Part shown: positions 60,827 through 64,000 of the stretch, one piece after another
Position numbering within the stretch: position 1 is the stretch's first letter
Layout of the letters: every line of letters starts with the position of its first letter
Made by a program: the position numbers and the translations under genes
The notes under the pieces: model-generated
Told to the model about the DNA's origin: nothing
The model's input: only the letters and a program-made list of their open reading frames with translations
Databases searched by the model: none
Source of the DNA: an uncultured Eubacteriales bacterium
GTDB taxonomy: Bacteria; Bacillota; Clostridia; Peptostreptococcales; Anaerovoracaceae
Direction: 5' to 3'
DNA: 64,000 bases
Assembly (NCBI GenBank): GCA_900315485.1
Contig: OMZI01000007.1
Span: 25,464-89,463 of the forward strand

Positions 60827-61650
60827 ATCTGCTTATTTGCTTCTGCGGATCCAGGATGTTTTATGCTGCGGCTGTCGATATGGAGTCTGAGTTCTGCGAG
60901 GAAAATGATCATCTTCTGTATGGCCTTATTCTTGACCCATGGAGCCCTGAACATATGGCCGGCGTGAGGAAATCTGAAGAACTTCACATTCTCATAAACA
61001 CCTGCCGCCATTTCCGAATAGATCAGCGGTACGACCCTGTCGCTCTCTCCATGCATCAGAAGAACAGGCCCTTTGTATTTCCCGATCCTGTCCAGCCAGT
61101 CCTCAACGGCGAAAGCATCTTCGATGAACCTTCTGCCCAGAACTACCGGCGGCTTTTTTGTGCTGAATTCGTCAGGCAAATCGTGCGGATCAAATTTTCC
61201 GCCGAGCGCTTTGCCCATGCGCGCATCATCCGGTGCGGAGAAAGCCGGATATACGAGGATCAGTCCCGCTATCTCATCTCCAAGTTCTGCTGCGGCAAGT
61301 GCAGACACCATGCCGCCCATCGAGAACCCGGCAAGCACGAGAGCTCTGCCTCTGAGCCTCTGTTTCAGATATCTGACGACAGCCTTCAGATCCCCGACCT
61401 CAGTCAGGATGCTCATCTCGCGGGTATCTCTTCCCGTACTGCAGCCATTCCCGGAGCCCGGAAAGTCATATGTGAACACAGGATACGATCTTTTGGCCAG
61501 CTCGGTCGCATACCTGGTCTCCCAGTTCTGATCTACACCGAATTCATGGCTGATGATTACGCACGGACGGTCTGATTCACCGTCCGGAATATACAGATGC
61601 CCTACGATCAGCGCATCGCCGTCTCTGATTTCAACCCTGTGCTTGTACAT
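60823..61650 (-). CDS. Alpha/beta hydrolase
   Basis: From ATG 61650, 7 bases after ggagg, the protein has 275 residues. The upstream frame extension runs through a terminator and is not used. The nucleophile elbow is GFSMGG (near 107). The acid is in HGESDRVVP and the catalytic His in PHAGHMF. An N-terminal ISHEFGVDQNWETRYATELA holds the oxyanion region. It resembles serine esterases and acyl-hydrolases of the DLH/BAAT-like type. The substrate is not predictable. It is paired with the metallopeptidase gene. Confidence 0.85.
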   Translation of the reverse strand: MYKHRVEIRDGDALIVGHLYIPDGESDRPCVIISHEFGVDQNWETRYATELAKRSYPVFTYDFPGSGNGCSTGRDTREMSILTEVGDLKAVVRYLKQRLRGRALVLAGFSMGGMVSALAAAELGDEIAGLILVYPAFSAPDDARMGKALGGKFDPHDLPDEFSTKKPPVVLGRRFIEDAFAVEDWLDRIGKYKGPVLLMHGESDRVVPLIYSEMAAGVYENVKFFRFPHAGHMFRAPWVKNKAIQKMIIFLAELRLHIDSRSIKHPGSAEANKQI

Positions 61651-61683
61651 TTCTATCCTCCGAGCACAATGATACATCAAAAG

Positions 61684-61716
61684 AAAAAAGGTGACAACGA
61701 TTCCCGCGCCACCTTT
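61684..61716 (-). terminator. Terminator downstream of the broken regulator/dehydrogenase region
   Basis: On the minus strand AAAGGTG and CACCTTT pair around a 16-base loop, followed by TTTTTTC. It would have ended transcription of the former dehydrogenase gene at 61723. Confidence 0.75.
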
Positions 61717-61722
61717 CATCCA

Positions 61723-61917
61723 TCACAGTCCGTTGACTATGTTATTCGGTCTCTCGCCGTTCTCCATCTTCTTCATGCTGGCGATCGCCCATTCAAGCAT
61801 CCTCTTGAATGCCTGGTCTGTTCTTCCGGCAGAATGAGTCGTGAACAGCACTCTTGCATCAGCATCAGGTCTGAGATTTCTCAGAGGATGATCATCCGGC
61901 ATCGGTTCAGGTGCTAC
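61723..61917 (-). pseudogene. C-terminal remnant of a D-isomer-specific 2-hydroxyacid dehydrogenase
   Basis: Only about 63 codons remain: PEPMPDDHPLRNL, then LFTTHSAGRTDQAFKRM and NGERPNNIVNGL. This is the typical end of phosphoglycerate or hydroxyacid dehydrogenases (EPLPxDHPLR...TPHIAGRT). There is no start, no nucleotide-binding domain and no ribosome site. At its 5' end it is fused, in a different reading frame, to the truncated LytTR domain of the response regulator, near 61914-61917. The junction marks a deletion. Confidence 0.8.
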
Positions 61918-62570
61918 TGTGTCAAGATATTGCCGTCCTTGAGCAGGATCTCGTTTTGCCTTATCTCCTGTATGGCCTCTGCGGCGACAAGATAGCTGGC
62001 ATGGCACCTGAAGAAACCATATCCGCTCAGCTGTTCTTCAAGCTCACGGATCGGGCATCTGTACTCTCTGACCTCGCCGTCAACGCACAGGCTCACATAG
62101 TGTCCCCTTACCTAGCAGTAGCTGATGCGTGACACAGGTATCCTGAAGGATTTGCCGGAAGATCTGATATTAAGATAATGGTCTTTCTCTCTGGATCGCT
62201 CTATATTCTTAATTGCGTCCCCCAGCTCGTGTGAGAATTCTTCATAGCTGACCGGCTTACGGATAAAGCCAAAGGCTCTGACCTTGTACCCTTCAATAGC
62301 CCGCTGATACATCGTTGTAATGAAAATGATACATACCTCCGTATCAAATTCTCTTATCGCTTTAGCAGCCTCCATGCCATCCATTCCCGGCATATAGATA
62401 TCCAGTAATATAAGATCAAGTCCTGACGGATAGCTCGTCAGCAGAGTTTCCGCATCAGAGAACTCCAGCACCTCTATGTCAGTGCCGGTCTCTGTTTTGT
62501 ATTTCCCAAGAGCTTTGACTATGGATTCCCTTACAGGTCTCTCGTCATCGCAAACAGCAATACGGATCAT
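61914..62570 (-). pseudogene. LytTR-family response regulator, interrupted by a stop and truncated
   Basis: From ATG 62570 (ribosome site aaggagttaactgt) the receiver domain is intact: CDDERPVRESI, the phosphorylated Asp in LILLDIYMPGMDGMEA, and the Lys in FGFIRKPVS. After RISYC an in-frame TAG (62112-62114) interrupts the LytTR DNA-binding domain. It then continues in the same frame with VRGHYVSLCVDGEV and GFFRCHASYLVAAEAI. A single G-to-T change (GAG to TAG) would explain it. The LytTR domain is also cut short at DGNILTQ by the deletion junction, and the partner kinase is missing. Both defects suggest a dead regulator. Readthrough of TAG is possible but would still leave the domain incomplete. 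Confidence 0.85.
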
Positions 62571-62647
62571 ACAGTTAACTCCTTGTAAAAAAAAACAAGC
62601 TCCCCTTGAATTGTAATTTTTCACGGTAAGCAAAACAACCCTTATGT

Positions 62648-62700
62648 CCTAAGTGCAGTTATTCTGCCCTAAGCGCTATTCAGCTGTCATATGCTATAAT
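62648..62700 (+). promoter_or_regulatory. Promoter of the BaiN-type gene with a direct repeat
   Basis: An extended -10 box TGCTATAAT (TATAAT at 62695-62700) lies 34 bp before the start codon, with no clear -35 box. Upstream, CCTAAGTGC (62648-62656) and CCTAAGCGC (62668-62676) form a direct repeat with a 20 bp period. Direct repeats about two helical turns apart are typical sites for LytTR regulators, such as the broken one encoded divergently. Confidence 0.5.
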
Positions 62701-62733
62701 TGCATCAGCAAATTACCTACAGAGGTGGCAATC

Positions 62734-63900
62734 ATGTATTACGACTGCATCATTATCGGCGGCGGCGCTTCGGCTCTCATGCTGGCGGCCCGTCTCGATG
62801 TCAGGAATATGCCCGGCGGCGGGCTCATTATCGAGAAGACCGGCAGGTGCGGCACTAAGCTTCTCATGAGCGGAGGCGGCAGATGCAACATAACACACGG
62901 CGGGTCCATCAAGGACTTTGTCAGCTGTTACGGCAATTCCGGTCCGCGCCTGAGAAAGTGCCTGTACAGGCACAGCAACATGGATCTTGCTTCCTGGCTC
63001 GAGGAGAACGGCATAAGCCTTGCCGATGAGAAAGGCAATCCGGTTTACGCCTGGGATCTTGAGGATGCCGGGAGAGTATTTCCGTCTTCTCACAAGGCAT
63101 CAGATGTTCTCGATCTCCTTCTTGAAAAATCGGGATCAAACGGATGGGAGATCCGGACAGATACGGAGATCTACGGCCTCTGCCGGTGTGATGACGGCTG
63201 GGTTGTCAAGGTCTCCCCTTCCGCAGAGATCACATCCAGAAATGTCATCGTCGCATCCGGCGGTATCACATTCCCGGAGACGGGCTCGGACGGTTCAGTT
63301 TTCGGAATACTTGAGGATCTCGGAGTCAGCATCATACATCCAAGATCTGCCCTTGCACCAGTTTATCCGGAAGGCTATCCATACGGGGAACTGAGCGGAA
63401 TAACTCTTGAAGATGTGACCGTTACAGTGTTCGCTCCTTCGGAAACAGGAGACCACGGAAAGATGTCAGCCCGTATGACCGGCGACCTTCTGTTTACACA
63501 CCGCGGATTCTCGGGACCGGTCATCCTGAACATCTCGAGACACGCTGAGCCCGGCGGCACCCTGTCCATCAGCTACGGGAGGGCCCTGGAAGACCTGCCG
63601 AAACGGATGCAGAAAGTCCTCGAATCACGCTCCAGAGGTCCTTCAGGTGACGTGCGCACTTCCGTGCTCGCAGGCCTCCTCATTTCAGATGATTTCATCA
63701 TCTCATCCGTTGACGGGAACGGCATGGTCACAGCCGGCGGCATCTCTCTCGATGAGATCGATACAGTCACCATGCAGCTTAAGAGGTTTCCGGGGCTTTA
63801 TGCCATAGGCGAAGCCATCGATGCAGACGGCATCACAGGAGGTTACAATCTCCAGATGTGCTGGTCTACTGCATCCGCCGCAGCCGGGGCTCTGATCTGA
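62734..63900 (+). CDS. BaiN/HI0933-family NAD(P)/FAD-dependent oxidoreductase
   Basis: From ATG 62734 (agaggtggcaatc) the protein has 388 residues. The FAD-binding motif is CIIIGGGASALMLAARL at the N-terminus, followed by KLLMSGGGRCNITHGG, a hallmark of this family. The C-terminus reads GLYAIGEAIDADGITGGYNL. One member, BaiN, has been linked to bile-acid dehydroxylation, but most members are uncharacterised housekeeping flavoproteins. The gene ends only 3-4 bp before the 3' end of a group II intron on the opposite strand. Confidence 0.9.
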   Translation: MYYDCIIIGGGASALMLAARLDVRNMPGGGLIIEKTGRCGTKLLMSGGGRCNITHGGSIKDFVSCYGNSGPRLRKCLYRHSNMDLASWLEENGISLADEKGNPVYAWDLEDAGRVFPSSHKASDVLDLLLEKSGSNGWEIRTDTEIYGLCRCDDGWVVKVSPSAEITSRNVIVASGGITFPETGSDGSVFGILEDLGVSIIHPRSALAPVYPEGYPYGELSGITLEDVTVTVFAPSETGDHGKMSARMTGDLLFTHRGFSGPVILNISRHAEPGGTLSISYGRALEDLPKRMQKVLESRSRGPSGDVRTSVLAGLLISDDFIISSVDGNGMVTAGGISLDEIDTVTMQLKRFPGLYAIGEAIDADGITGGYNLQMCWSTASAAAGALI

Positions 63901-63903
63901 ACA

Positions 63904-64000
63904 ATCGAATAGGGGCTAACCCGTAGCCCCTTTCACACCACCGTACGTGCCGTTCGGCATACGGCGGTTCAACCCAATAAATAATAATCTACACAGCTGA
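63904..64000 (-). mobile_element. 3' end of a group II intron, remainder outside window
   Basis: Read on the minus strand, the sequence contains a domain V hairpin (CCGCCGTATGCCG, loop GAAC within, CGGCACGTACGGTGG at about 63940-63966). A short linker GTGTGAAAG follows, then a domain VI-like hairpin GGGGCTACGGGTTAGCCCC, and the typical 3' terminus CTATTCGAT at about 63904-63912. This is the usual 3' end of clostridial group II introns. The intron-encoded reverse transcriptase would lie beyond 64000. The hairpin GGGGCTAACCCGTAGCCCC followed by TTTC on the plus strand might also terminate the upstream gene. Confidence 0.8.

Overview
This window looks like chromosomal DNA from an anaerobic member of the Bacillota, class Clostridia. 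The G+C content is moderate (about half, by eye). The evidence is the gene set: a Firmicutes-type glycogen operon with a GlgC/GlgD pair, class III fructose-bisphosphatase, a PPi-type phosphofructokinase, RicT/YaaT next to tmk-holB, CdaA/CdaR, a CsoR-CopA copper module, and two oxygen-sensitive systems (a glycyl radical hydroxyproline dehydratase and a 2-hydroxyacyl-CoA-dehydratase-like complex). I cannot name a genus.

Layout, left to right. 1-9.9 kb (minus strand): glycogen and maltodextrin metabolism in the order glgB, glgP, glgC, glgD, glgA and a GH13 amylase cut by the window edge, preceded by a PrsW-type membrane protease, a 29-residue membrane peptide and fbp. 12.8-15.2 kb: murA followed by two small membrane proteins, one with a histone-H1-like tail. 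15.2-18.7 kb: the conserved tmk-holB-ricT-trmN6 operon led by a small membrane protein. 18.7-28.5 kb: a YitT protein, a Lar-like zinc ribbon, an ABC exporter, a GNAT protein, pta, a COG1915 protein, hslO, a macrodomain protein and pfp. 28.7-31.4 kb (plus strand): gltX and a nucleotidyltransferase. 31.4-36 kb: LCP protein, cdaA, cdaR and hpf. 36-39.5 kb: hypD and its activating enzyme, with a consensus promoter. 39.5-45.9 kb: a putative structured RNA, a transglutaminase, comF, a REP-associated tyrosine transposase (RAYT), recD2 and a YhaM nuclease, with four copies of one palindromic repeat placed between these genes. 46-49.5 kb: nadE, a TrpR-like regulator, a Lit-like membrane protein, an orphan LarC C-terminal domain and larE, followed by a candidate small RNA. 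50-56.9 kb: an operon for a 927-residue Fe-S flavoprotein, a HypA-like metallochaperone, two small proteins and two 2-hydroxyacyl-CoA-dehydratase-like subunits, driven by a promoter that carries a palindromic operator. 57.2-60.4 kb: the csoR-copA copper module. 60.4-64 kb: a metallopeptidase, a hydrolase, a deletion scar joining a broken LytTR response regulator to the tail of a 2-hydroxyacid dehydrogenase, a BaiN-type flavoprotein and the 3' end of a group II intron.

The items most worth following are: (1) the Fe-S flavoprotein/HypA/dehydratase-like operon at 50-57 kb, whose substrate I cannot assign; (2) three intergenic hairpins at 2.8, 22.9 and 36.1 kb, with different stems but a shared pair of internal-loop sequences; (3) two candidate stand-alone RNAs at 39.6-39.8 and 49.6-49.7 kb; (4) the RAYT repeat cluster; and (5) the copper ATPase with a fused C-terminal chaperone domain that appears to have its own internal start. 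All identifications come from reading the sequence and from remembered family motifs. No database search was run.
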